64,000 bases of DNA, taken from the NCBI RefSeq assembly GCF_004664715.2, contig NC_051068.1, positions 10,294,298-10,358,297 of the forward strand, given 5' to 3'. Shown one piece after another: positions 23,620 to 33,800 of this stretch; within the stretch, counting starts at the first letter, position 1, and every line of letters starts with the position of its first letter. The position numbers were made by a program, and so were the translations under genes. This DNA is from Peromyscus leucopus. Its lineage: Eukaryota; Chordata; Mammalia; Rodentia; Cricetidae. The notes under the pieces were generated by a model. The model was not told the origin of the DNA. It did not search any database and saw only the letters and a list, made by a program, of their open reading frames with translations.

Positions 23620-23820
23620 CACCTACTGGGCCCTGTACTAAGCTCTTTCTGTATACCAACTCGCTTATCCTTTGAAATATTTCTGTGAAACAAGGCACTC
23701 TTATTTTCCTCAGTCCTTTTAACAGATGAGAAAACAGGCAGAGAGACGTTAATGAACTTGCTTAGGGCCATAAAGCTTAAACCAGGATTCCAGTCCAAAG
23801 TCAAGCTCTAGGATTTACGC
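23620..23820 (-). mobile_element. MIR SINE, antisense
   Basis: Plus-strand order matches reverse MIR: tgggccctgtactaagctc, an attcgcttatcc-type segment, then aacagatgagaaaacagg, agagacgttaatgaacttgc, ttagggccataaagct and ccaggattccagtcc. An ancient mammal-wide element, well preserved here. Confidence 0.87.
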
Positions 23821-24423
23821 GTTTAACACAGCACTCAGCTCAGTGACTAAGGTCACACCAGACAGTGAGGAAGCTGAGACTCTTGGTGCACGCTCTAACA
23901 TGCCCCGACAGTGTTTTAACTCCAGTCCTCCAAACTGGTGGATGACGTTTGTCGTTCTCCAGCTGTGTGTGCATTGTGAATGAGTGTGAGATATGACGTT
24001 AGGCAAGTAAAGAATTAGATGCTAATGTGGACCTTGGATGAATCTGACTCTTTCTAAGCTTCAGTGAAATAGCTGCACACATCACTGTTGTTCAGAACAA
24101 TGCGTTGAAAGAGGCCATATCGTATGATCGCTATTGACGCCGACTGCTCAGGTTAAATTGTGACAGCAATTGCCATTAGAGAGTTAATTGTTTCGGAATG
24201 TTGAGGCTGGGGAAGGCCATGTTGAGTAGAAGTTATGCATAACCTCCTTACTCCAGCTGCGTAAAAATTCTAATTCCTTTCTTTGATATGCCAGCTGTAC
24301 CAAGGCTTCTCTGGGACCTAGGGTGCATTTTATCTTGAACTACGAATTGCAAAGATTTTTATTGTCTTCTGTCACAAATATAGCATCTTTTTACTGTGGG
24401 CTCTGATGCGTTAAATATGTTTT
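23821..24423. other. quiet unique sequence; candidate conserved element
   Basis: No repeat seen. The segment 24100-24300 keeps several CpGs (cgtatgatcgctattgacgccg) in an otherwise AT-rich background. This can mark constraint, but conservation cannot be tested here. Confidence 0.35.
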
Positions 24424-24485
24424 TATGGTCCCCCATGTCTATTGTGCCTAGCATACTGTTGGTACTTAATAAATGCTAAATAATA
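24424..24485. mobile_element. MIR/L2-type 3' end fragment
   Basis: gtgcctagcatactgttgg followed by tacttaataaatgctaaat is the familiar end shared by MIR and L2 elements. Too short to decide between them. Confidence 0.6.
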
Positions 24486-25835
24486 ATAATATATGTGCAT
24501 ATGAGATTTGTGAGCAGAGATGACATACTGTTTTAGGGATCGGAGATCGTTCTTCTGGCGCCGGGTGGGAGGCGGGGGGGAACACACAGATGAGCGTATC
24601 GCTGGGAATAGATTAGAAGGAGCCATCGATAGCAATGTCACTTCCCTAAAATATGATGTGGCTCTGTCAGCACAAATCATAACCTCCATCTCCTACCTTA
24701 CATCACCGGACAACGCCGATGTGGAAAGTTGCATTCTGGGCATAATAGAAATGGGCATACAAGCACCATAGAAGTGTGCAAAATAGCAGATGCTGTCTTT
24801 GTTTGCACATCTGTGAGTGTGTACAGTTTAGAGGGAAATCCTAAGATGGGCTGGGTTGTTTCTTTTTAACTCTAGGAGAACTTGTCTAAAGAGATTTTGT
24901 GGGTGTTCCCTGGAGGTGAAGAAGAGGGGCTCTGATATTATCTTTTTAGGAACTTTTCCCTGTCCCCCTAAGTCTTGCTCAGTAGGGAGACAGACACCTG
25001 CATCCATCCACTATACCAGCTGAGCCCCTGACCATCCCAACGCTTCCAGCAGGATGTAGCCCAGAATATCAGTGCTCAGGCTTGTGCGAGCAGCCTTGCA
25101 AGCCCTGGGAGGAGGAGCGTGTGTAAAATAAAACCAGGACAATGAAGCCTCCCCAGATGGTGCTTACACGCGGGCCGCATTGGGTTCTGCCCTCACTAAT
25201 GCACCAGCGAAGAAGGTACAAGGTGTCTACCCAGATTGCGTGACTTCTCAGGTCTCTTCTCTGGAGAGAGAGTGCTCGTGTGCTCTGATATTCACCCAGG
25301 AGTCAGGGAAGAGATGAAGTGTGCCATCTCCTCTGCCCACCCCCAGCTCCACATTCCTTCCTTGCCATAAGTGCTGAAGAGGCAGAGAGCCAGGGGGCCA
25401 GCACCTAGGCTATTGTCTGAAGACAGCACCCGTCCATCCTGAACACATAGGATGGAGCCGTGTTAAGGTAGAGCTTCTCAGGGGTTGTGAGATGAAGGCC
25501 TTTAACACTTTCATGTCTGAAGTTTCTTTTTGTGATGCCTCAGTGGGGACATACATTACACATAGCAACAGGTATATTTCCCCCGCAGTACAAAGGCCGA
25601 GTCTACCGTTTCTTTTTTTCCAAGTTAGAAAGGGTCTGTTCTGTTCTTTGACCTTGATTTTTTTAGTGATCTCCACATTGCTTTGGTTGTATTATTCCCT
25701 GGCCCACCCAATTTCCATTTCTATCAGCCCTTCGGGAAGATTACGCTTTTGGGGTGTTCTGTAGATGTCTTTCCGGTGGCTTCACTTGATGAATGTGACA
25801 AGTTTTGTGTTTTCTCCCTCCTCTCAGTGAACTGA
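24486..25835. other. unique sequence, no gene seen
   Basis: A G-rich patch (ggcgggggggaac) lies near 24572. Frames of 83-90 codons on both strands at 24423-25764 have no recognised family. No repeat recognised. Confidence 0.5.
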
Positions 25836-25851
25836 AAAGTTTTTTCTTTAT

Positions 25852-25888
25852 TTCTTCCCCCCCCTTCTTCTTCTTCTTTTTTTCCCTC
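25852..25888. repeat. uninterrupted homopyrimidine tract
   Basis: 37 bases of only C and T, including C8, (TTC)n and T7 runs, directly visible. Such tracts can form triplex DNA when mirror-symmetric; this one is only roughly so. Confidence 0.9.
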
Positions 25889-27200
25889 CGATAAATACAG
25901 GCCAATAAGTGCCCAAAGGCAGTGTTTCAATGGCTGCTAAGTCTTTCAAGGTTAGGACTTAACCTCCCTTCCTCCTAATTCAACTCCAACCTTCAGTCTG
26001 AAACCAATCAAGAATATCAGATGATACTTAAACAATGCAGGGTTTCTGATATTCAGGTACTGCCTCAGTTCAATAGGATTGCAAATTCTTTGTGTGAAGA
26101 AAGTCGGTTTTGCTCTAAAGTACTGTCACAAAAAGTGAAATTACCATTTGCTTGGAATGATGCCATTCATCATTGTCAGAATGCTAAGCATTGTAAGTGG
26201 CCAGGCCTCTCCGAATTAATGCCTTGTTTTGCATCGGCTAAATTTCCCGAATCCTTGAGGATGGCCGTCCACAACTCATCTCACCATTTTAATATCAATC
26301 CAATAGAGCTCTGTGAGAGGGAGCTTCGTTCAAGTCTTAGCCTTTTATTTACAGTCTAATTCTAAAAGAAAAGGAAATAAGATATGAAAATAAGTTGGAA
26401 AATAAGATAAATCTCCCAGTGAAATCAGCAGATCTACTCAGTCCTGTGGCAAAGCCCCCATAATTCATCTGTAGGTCAGCTCAAGGGATTAGCCATGACG
26501 TATTTGGAAATTCATTTATTTTTATTTTATTTTGCTATTTCTTATGCAGAAGGGTAATGCTGTCCCTAAGGCTTTTCAGGTAGCCCTCAAATCTTGACAA
26601 CATTTGCTGTCTCTGAGGCCTAAACCAAAATTAATTTTCAAGTAAACAGCATAAAAATGTATGGAGTTGTATAAATTTGAATACAAAATGCATTTGTTTT
26701 GCTTACATACATACACACATACATACTGTCTGTTCAGCCAAAACCACAATACGGCATTGAAATTAATGGTCACATACACATAATGAAAGTCAAAAAAGTT
26801 TTGCTCTGAGTTAAAAAATATAAGACGTGAAGCCTTTATTTCAGGTCTGTCTCACTGAGGCTTAGTGTGGTTGTTGTTTTTTCCTAGAAGGAAACGAAAA
26901 CTCTTCCCTAGGAAAACCTGACAGCTGGAGTAGATGTCTTTTATTAGTTCAAAAGATTCTGTTGTCTGGGGGAAAACAAAGGTATTTTTTCCCCCTGAAA
27001 GTTAAAAAAAAAAAGGTATAAACCAAATTATGCCGCTTGATTTCCAGATAAAAGCATCCGAGGATAAAAATGAACGAAACAGGTTGAAGTCTAAATTGAT
27101 GCTTTCTTGGTACCTACAAGGAAAAGCAACAGGATTCGGACATCCCACAAAGATATCTCAAGGGGGGAAGGCTCTGCTGCGAACACTTCATATGACAGCC
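25889..27200. other. quiet unique sequence, no gene seen
   Basis: A 112-codon plus-strand frame lies at 26021-26359. I do not recognise its product, it has no start context or domain evidence, and it is treated as chance. The same segment is repeat-free, so it could be a conserved non-coding element. AT-rich from 26360 on. Confidence 0.4.
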
Positions 27201-27371
27201 AGCGTCTTCCAGCATCCCCCAGCATCCCCCAGCAGCCCCCAGCAGCCCCAGCAGCCCCCAGCAGCCCCAGCATCCCCCAGCAGCCCCCAGCAGCCCCCAG
27301 CATCCCCCAGCATCCCCCAGCAGCCCCAGCATCCCCCAGCAGCCCCCAGCAGCTCCCAGCAGCCCCCAGCA
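27201..27371. repeat. 10-bp C-rich array, G-quadruplex-prone on minus strand
   Basis: About 17 tandem copies of a 9-10-base unit alternating between agcagccccc and agcatccccc, directly visible. On the minus strand this is a series of G4-G5 runs separated by 5-base loops (tgctg- or atgct-type), a strong G-quadruplex pattern. It produces Pro/Ser/Gln-rich or Gly/Leu-rich frames in every phase, which I do not take as genes. Confidence 0.97.
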
Positions 27372-28184
27372 CGCCTGACTCCCTCCTTTCTGAAACTGAG
27401 GCCCCTAAGAACCATTGTTAAGTATACTTCCACAAGGGGGCTTTGTGGATGTTTGCAATTTTTTGTTTACTTATTTCTTAAAAATATTAAATGGGATTCC
27501 ATAGAACGAGGCACGTAAGTTCTGTTTCTTGGCATTTTGATATTGTTATTATACAGAACATGAAAATGCACCCGTTTGCTGCTGTGTGGCTTCTGATGGG
27601 GAAGAGGTCTATGGATGTGGAGGTTGAGCCCACGCAGCCCACGGAGCCCACATCCAGGCCTGTTGGACTGGGTAGGGCATGGGTGGTGGTGGGGGTCCTT
27701 TGGCTCTTTTTTCAGCTTCTGTATGAAAGTAGCAACTTTTGATTGTTCAGCTGCAAAAGACCGTGTTGTAGTTGCTCATTAAAAACCCCCTAACCTGTGA
27801 TTTTGATGGAGTGGACGTTTTTGTCACCTGATTCTGTTATTGAGGAGTATACAGAACATCATAGTTGTGCATGCCTTAACTTATTAATTTATTAATAAGA
27901 AACAAAAGCATCTCGGTGATTAATAACTCTGGAAAATGAGACCAAATTGCCTCAGTCCAGCACTTTTCCCTCAGGTGTCATGAAAGAGCTTTGGGCTGGG
28001 GGACAACAGCATGGAATTTGAGCTTCTGCCCAGCCCTCAGCTCACTGGATTCCCTGGGAAGGCATTTTTATACTCAGTGCCTTCTTTTCATGTGTATGTA
28101 TATGTACTGTACATGTTTTCATGAACCTGTATGTCAGTTAGCATGCACATGGGTGCCCCGAAATTTCTGTCAGGAATTATTCTC
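27372..28184. other. unique sequence, no gene seen
   Basis: Follows the C-rich array. No repeat or exon recognised. Confidence 0.5.
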
Positions 28185-28402
28185 AGTCACCCTTGTCTCT
28201 TATTCACTGAGGCAGAGTCCCTCAGGCAGACCTACCGCTCTGATACGGCTGGTCTCCATAGCCAGCTGGCTCCCGTGATGCCCCTCCACAGGAAGGCTGC
28301 CATACCCTCTCGGCATTTACATAGGCTCTGGGGACCTGAGCTGTAGTCGTCTTGCTTAGCAGCAGACACTAACTTCTGCGCCTTTTCCCCAGCCCTTTGG
28401 TT
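28185..28402 (-). mobile_element. diverged B4 SINE, antisense
   Basis: Plus-strand marks are ctgaggcagagtccctcagg, tacggctggtctccatagcc, agctggctcccgtgatgcccc, atttacataggctctgggg and an end ccttttccccagccc (complement of the tRNA-like head). Strongly diverged. Confidence 0.65.
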
Positions 28403-28700
28403 TCCTTCTGCAAGGCAACAGGAGACCTTGGAGTCCAAGGAGATTTCTTACTTTCCCCCTAGAATTACATTTTATTTATTCATTTTTGTGGGTGTAGACT
28501 GTCAGGGTTGGTGGCAAGCACCCACCTGTTGAGTCTTCTTGTCTGCTCTCATCTGCTCTGAGTCCAAGTACTCTTGGGAGTAATGGCTGTAAAGCTGGAT
28601 GGACCATATTGTTGGGAGCCAGGGCGATCTGGGCTAGCTGCAGAGTGGGTGGAATCTAGATTGGCAGCAAAGGCTTGGAGAGGTCATTATACTCCATCTC

Positions 28701-28812
28701 ACCAAGAATGGTGGCACATGCCTGTAATCCCAGTTTTTAGGAGTCTGAAGCTGGATGATTACATGTTTGAGACCAGCCTGGGCTGTATAGTAAGATTCTG
28801 TCTTAAAACCAA
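28701..28812 (+). mobile_element. old B1/PB1-type SINE
   Basis: Carries atggtggcacatgcctgtaa, tcccag, gagaccagcctgggctg and ttctgtcttaaaacc. Diverged and lacking the young B1 features. Confidence 0.82.
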
Positions 28813-29133
28813 CGTGCAAAATCCAAAGCAACGATAACAAACTGAACACAAACCCCATATTCTCACAGCCACCAGTAGCTGCGGCTGTAGCCTTTGCTGT
28901 GGTTCCTGGGGACGATCTCCAGTTCCCCAGGACAGGCAGACACTGGGCAGGGTTCTCTTAAGCTCTTAGTAGGAGAGTTGTTGCCAGGTAGGAGTTGAAG
29001 ACTGGCACTTAGGATCTGTAACTCGGTACACCGAGGTACTTCTTTGCATAGTCTTCCTGTCTGGCTCTTGCACCCTTTCCTGTTCAGCTCCTACATGGCT
29101 GCTATTTTCCTCATTTTGCAGGGACTATATATA

Positions 29134-29134
<1 letters not shown>
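28813..29134. other. unique sequence, nothing seen
   Basis: No repeat or exon recognised. Confidence 0.5.

Positions 29135-29191
<57 letters not shown>
29135..29191. repeat. (TG)n microsatellite
   Basis: 28 uninterrupted TG units, the longest pure TG run of the window. Confidence 0.98.
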
Positions 29192-29193
<2 letters not shown>

Positions 29194-29791
29194 CAACCCA
29201 CAAATCCTGGGTCTCTACCATGTCTCTTTAAAGCAAACATATACTAGTTAAATTCCATTCAAGATTTCCCTCTTAATGTTGAATTCAGAAGCTCAGTGAG
29301 TCTTCACTCATTTGTTTATGTTGCAGCTTTGGCTTTTGAACATAGATAGGCTTTGAGTTTTTCTGGCAACTGAAACAAACCTTTCTTTTGTAAAACAATA
29401 TCAAATAGTTCATAGCAAGAATCATTGCGCTTTTCATTGCTATAACTTTTCTTTAATTATTAATTTTCCTACTTCCCTTTAATGAAAAAGAGCTATCTTT
29501 CTTCTAAAATAATGAAACAGTTTATTCTTGTTGAGATGCATTTTAATGTATGACGATAATCATTTTAAGTGAATGATTTCTGGCAGAACTCTTGATAAGT
29601 CTTTTTTTAAATGTCTGTTTGTTTTAATTTGTTTGTTTGTTCATTTTCTGGGCCATTCCAAAGAAGGGAGGGAAATTAACTAGGAAAATTAACAGAAGGC
29701 ACAGGAGAATCTCTGCTCTCATTTCTGAGAGGAGCATGGTCACCGTGAGGAACTCCACCTCGTCTTTGGACAGGAGGTTGGCTTGGAGAAC
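29192..29791. other. unique AT-rich sequence, nothing seen
   Basis: No repeat recognised apart from short TTTG runs at 29615-29642. Confidence 0.5.
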
Positions 29792-29921
29792 TGACTCAGC
29801 AACCTTTCTTTCGTTTGGTCCTGAAAGCACCTGCAGCTCTGGGCAGTGGAATTTGTGACTCACCGGGTCGTCCATGTTCTTCGTGCCTGGTCCACTGCCC
29901 TTCGCAGCAGGGTGAGTCAGC
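29792..29921. promoter_or_regulatory. cluster of three AP-1-type sites
   Basis: TGACTCA at 29792-29798, TGACTCA at 29856-29862 and TGAGTCA at 29913-29919. The first and third are followed by GC, as in extended MAF/NF-E2 sites. TGASTCA is the binding core of FOS/JUN and related bZIP factors. Clustering within 128 bases is seen; enhancer function is inference only. Confidence 0.35.
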
Positions 29922-30678
29922 TGCCTTGAAGGAAGTGGGGCTTGCCAGCCCAGTTCTGAGTCTGCTGAAGGCTTCAGGAAGGAGGGGAAAGATCTCGAGC
30001 ATCATTTGTTCCACATTCCAAACTTATCTGCAGATGTTGATTAGATTAAAAGGGCAAACGGTACACGCTTCATGCTGATTAGCTTTGACCTTTTGGGGCT
30101 TCTTATTTTCAAGGGACAAGTAGGTCAAAATACTGTGTAGTCAGTACCAGCCTTACATTGAATGGATGGACCTGCTGCCTTAGTGTCTGGAGAGAGCATG
30201 TCAGCTGCAGCTGCACGTGGTGGAGGGTTGGTCTGAGGTGGCTGGGGAACTTGTTTTGTGAATTGGCTTACCTTTGATGCCAGCTGCCTGGGGCAGGGCT
30301 GTGGTCCTGTGGGGACTTGGCCTTCTGGCTTGTTTGCCGGGGTGCACCCTCTGCTGGAACAAAAGAGCAGTCCTTTCCTGTGGGCATAGACAAGACTGAG
30401 AATCTGACGACTTTCAAAGCAATCACCTCTTCCTTAGCACAGGTCAGTGGGATTAGCACAGAACACACAGTGTTGAATACTCAACTGATGTTAATGCCCC
30501 TAGTTCTGGGGAGCAAAGCTCCTTTTGCAGGGTTCCTGAAGGGCTGGTGGTCTCCAAGCTTTTATGGGTTGGACAAGCTAATATTTTCTAGAAGGCAGGG
30601 CGTTTCCAGGTTCCAGATGTTGCTGCTACCAAGCGAAGCAGCGACATGCCTGGCTGACACACTGTTGTTTGCTTGTGT
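29922..30678. other. unique sequence, no gene seen
   Basis: A 142-codon plus-strand frame (30317-30745) has no family signature and runs into the antisense B1, so it is not taken as coding. Confidence 0.5.
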
Positions 30679-30752
30679 TGTTTTGAGACAGGGTCTCTCT
30701 ATAGCCCTGGCTGTCCTGGCACTCTGTCGGCCAGGCTGGCCTTGAACTCTGT
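30679..30752 (-). mobile_element. partial B1 SINE, antisense
   Basis: gttttgagacagggtctctc, tagccctggctgtcctgg and ccaggctggccttgaactct are the reverse complement of the B1 right half. The left half is missing. Confidence 0.88.
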
Positions 30753-31299
30753 TCGACACGAATTAGACTATGATGTTAGCAGTTTTGGATAATCAGCCCC
30801 CATTTCTCTCTTGTCCTACTTTCCCAGCCAAATCTAAAGAAACAGCAGCCGTTCTAGTGCACTACACCAGAGAGAGAGTGGAGGGGAATCCCAGAAACCA
30901 TAGCTCCCTTTCTTTAACCGGACCATCTGGTATGAATCTGTATTCCATGTACTTACAGCACCCTGCTTATTTTGTTGAGAGAGATGCTTCTGGACCCTTG
31001 CAAGGCAATGGTTTTATTTTTTTATTAGCTTACAAAGTTAATAGCAGGTTTACATACATAAACATAGTTTTGGTCCACTGTCCCTGTCCTCTGCCTGTCT
31101 CCCTAGCCTGATTCCTGTTTACACCCTTCTTCTCCAACTATTCTTCCTTTTTGTGAATAAAGAGTTTTAGGTTCTTTTTTCCCTCTTCTTTAAAATAAAC
31201 ATTTTATAGTGAATAAGAAAGGAGACAGGTGTGGTCATTTGTGTGTCTGAATATGTTGTTGCTGTGTCTCTGATATTGCTTTACTGACCCTGCTCTAGG

Positions 31300-31301
<2 letters not shown>
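30753..31301. other. unique sequence, nothing firm
   Basis: No repeat or exon recognised. AT-rich toward the right end. Confidence 0.45.

Positions 31302-31348
<47 letters not shown>
31302..31348. repeat. (GT)n microsatellite
   Basis: About 23 uninterrupted GT units. Confidence 0.98.
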
Positions 31349-31349
<1 letters not shown>

Positions 31350-31414
31350 ATATGTTGATATTTAGTTATCTCTCTTACACTTTTTTGCTTACTCGTTTAC
31401 AGATAGCAGCTTAC

Positions 31415-31503
31415 TCTGGAGTCTGGGTTGGCCTGGAGTCCAGTTGTCATCCTGTCTTGGCCTCTGCAGTGCTGGGATGTAGGGGTACACTGCCATGCCC
31501 AGT
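31415..31503 (-). mobile_element. diverged B1-like fragment, antisense
   Basis: Marks are ggttggcctggagtccag, cttggcctctgcagtgctgg and actgccatgcccag, the reverse complement of a B1 left half. Strongly diverged. Confidence 0.6.
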
Positions 31504-31669
31504 AAAGTAGACTATCTCATGCACATGTTTATAACACATTGCTGTTTTGAACAGGCCTCTATGTAACCTTGTTTGACATGCTTAACAATTTCACTTCAAA
31601 GAGACCTACTGTTTATGCAACCCTGCACTCCTTCCCTCCTCAACATGTACCTTTGTGATCTACCCATGA

Positions 31670-32160
31670 TATTCCATGTAGGTCAAAGGCATACATTTTA
31701 TTGCATTACAATATCCCATCATAGACAAATAGAATAATTAATTATTTCTGTACTGGTGGAGCTGTAGAGTGTTTGGACTGTTGCTGTTATGAGCAGGGCC
31801 ACAGGGAATATCGTCACCCATACGTTCACACTAGAAGTTTATGCATCTTTCAGTTTGATTAGGTGTCATTTGCTTGTTCTCGATGGTGATCATACCGACT
31901 TTGCTCCTACCAGCTGTGTACACAAAGTCCCAGTATTCACACACCCTCCTGAGGAGAACTGCAAAAGTCAATTTTTCTTAATATTGTGACATGGCATTAT
32001 AGTTTCTTGTAGTTCAAATGTCTTCAATCACTAGAGAGGACTGATTACACCTTTTTCTTTATCGCCACTTGGATTTCCTTTTCTGAAGTGTTTGCATTTC
32101 CCTATTGCTTAGAGTCATCTCTGCTTTTATGCAGATTTAATGATAATTCCTTATGAATTA
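31670..32160 (-). mobile_element. probable decayed old LINE-1 (ORF2 3' region), antisense
   Basis: The order of patches resembles reversed L1 ORF2: attgcattacaatatcccatc, tgctgttatgagcagggcc, cccagtattcacacacc, tttttctttatcgccacttgg. Divergence is severe, so boundaries and even the call are uncertain. Confidence 0.42.
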
Positions 32161-32239
32161 TTAGATGCTAGCTCTAAAAAATGACTTTCTCCATAAGTAT
32201 AATGTAACCAAGTAGAGGAGTTGGAAAACAGAAAAGAAG

Positions 32240-32525
32240 TAATTTCTAAACAAAATGTGGGTTCATTTCCTCCTGGTCTATTGTTTCCTTCGTTTGCAAC
32301 TTTTTGTGCAGTTGTGTTATAGTGTGTTTACAGCTAGGCTCCGCTTTTCTAAAGGAATACATGTCTTTATGTTTCCACATGTCCTTTGTGACACGTACAG
32401 TAGGTGCCCCGTATGCTGTTGAGTTCATCTACTTTTTCTTATTGGTCATCTAGGCTGTTTTTGCTTGTTCATTTTGTGAATTGCATTATACAGAAATTGC
32501 ATTATACAGAATTGCATTATACTTT
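32240..32525 (-). mobile_element. possible further fragment of decayed LINE-1
   Basis: Contains a ttcttattggtcatctaggctg segment resembling reversed ORF2. Three near-identical 15-16-base units (aattgcattataca core) sit at its right end, 32478-32523. The tandem part is certain; the L1 assignment is weak. Confidence 0.35.
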
Positions 32526-33104
32526 TTGAATTAAAACATTTTGATATTTTAAATGACTTAGAAGAGACCCACAAAAGTTCAGTCACCAGAGTTTTGTTTA
32601 GTTTTTAAAGCAAAATGCTTTTCACAAATGTTACTTAATTGTTAGAAATCTAAAGACACAGGGTTCTTTAAGACCTCTGCAGATCTAACAAAAGTCAAAG
32701 TGTGAGGTTCACCTTCCTGGGCAGAGAGAAAACTAAAGAAAGGCTTCCCAGCTACTTTTGACCTTAAGTTCCATTCATTAGAGACATGTTCTTTCCTGCT
32801 TTTCAGCAACTTGACTGTAATGGGAAGAGTTGATTTTCCAAGACTGTACTTATGTGGCTAGTATGGCTAGTATCTGCAGATGACGTTTTCAAAGACTGAA
32901 AACAGGGTAGTTATTTAATTAATGCCTCAAAATCATGGGGTTCCTATGTTCTGCCTTTGCACCGCCTTTTCTCTCTCCTGTTCATCATATATGTGGCACA
33001 ACAGACCCAAAATATTCTGTGGTTTCACATTTGATGTATTTTTTTATCACAATGAGCATAGTTGAACAAATCAGACTCACTGTTACGCTTCCACACAGGA
33101 CTAT
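32526..33104. other. unique AT-rich sequence, nothing seen
   Basis: No repeat or exon recognised. Confidence 0.45.
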
Positions 33105-33800
33105 ATCATGAACAGATCACATCTCGCCATGCCCACACTCTTCTGCATCTCCTTGGTCCCCCTGCTATCCCCTAATAACATCTCTTCTATTTTCAGGTCA
33201 CCCTGTTAGTTTGGTTTCCATATATGAAAGGAAGCACAGAGGACTTGCCTGTAACCATCTCATTTAGCAAAGTATCCCTCAGTGCCATTCATTTTTCTGT
33301 GAATATCAGAAGCTCCCCGTTTCCTGGCTGAACAGTATTTACATGCCACACTTTGTTCATTCATCTGTTGACTGACATAGGGTAGCTGATTCCAGGTCTT
33401 GGCCATTATGAATAGTGCCACAATAATTAAGTGTCCACACATTTCTTTTATATGCTGACTACACACACACCCACACACACCCCCACACACACACAGGAAT
33501 GGAGTGGGAGATCTGGGTGTTCCCACCACACACACCAGCAATGGGAGATCTAGGTCTCTCTTTGTCTGTCTCTTTCACACACACAGAGGAACAGGAGAAG
33601 TAAGGCACATAGTATTTTTGATGTTTGGAGGAGCCTCCACACTTTAAATACAGGTTATACTAACTTGTATTTCTATTGACAGCATATAAGAGCTTTCCTT
33701 CTAAGAATTCTGTGACATTTTTAAGAGTTATTCCTACTCAGATGATATGGAATCTCATTGTAGTTTTCAACAGATGACGTTTTGTTGATATTTTAAACAC
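33105..33800 (-). mobile_element. old LINE-1 fragment, antisense, split by a CA-rich insert
   Basis: Reversed ORF2 3' region: tttccatatatgaaaggaag, atttagcaaagtatccctcag, ggctgaacagtatttacatgcc, ttgttcattcatctgttgac, ttggccattatgaatagtgcc. It resumes after 33600 with ggaggagcctccacac and tggaatctcattgtag. In between (33461-33590) lie ACAC/CCCACA runs and a duplicated tgggagatct block. Frames are destroyed. Confidence 0.75.

Noticed and set aside
27030..27518. 162-codon Pro/Ser/Gln-rich frame
   Set aside because: Low-complexity translation of the 10-base C-rich array; open in several phases and on both strands.
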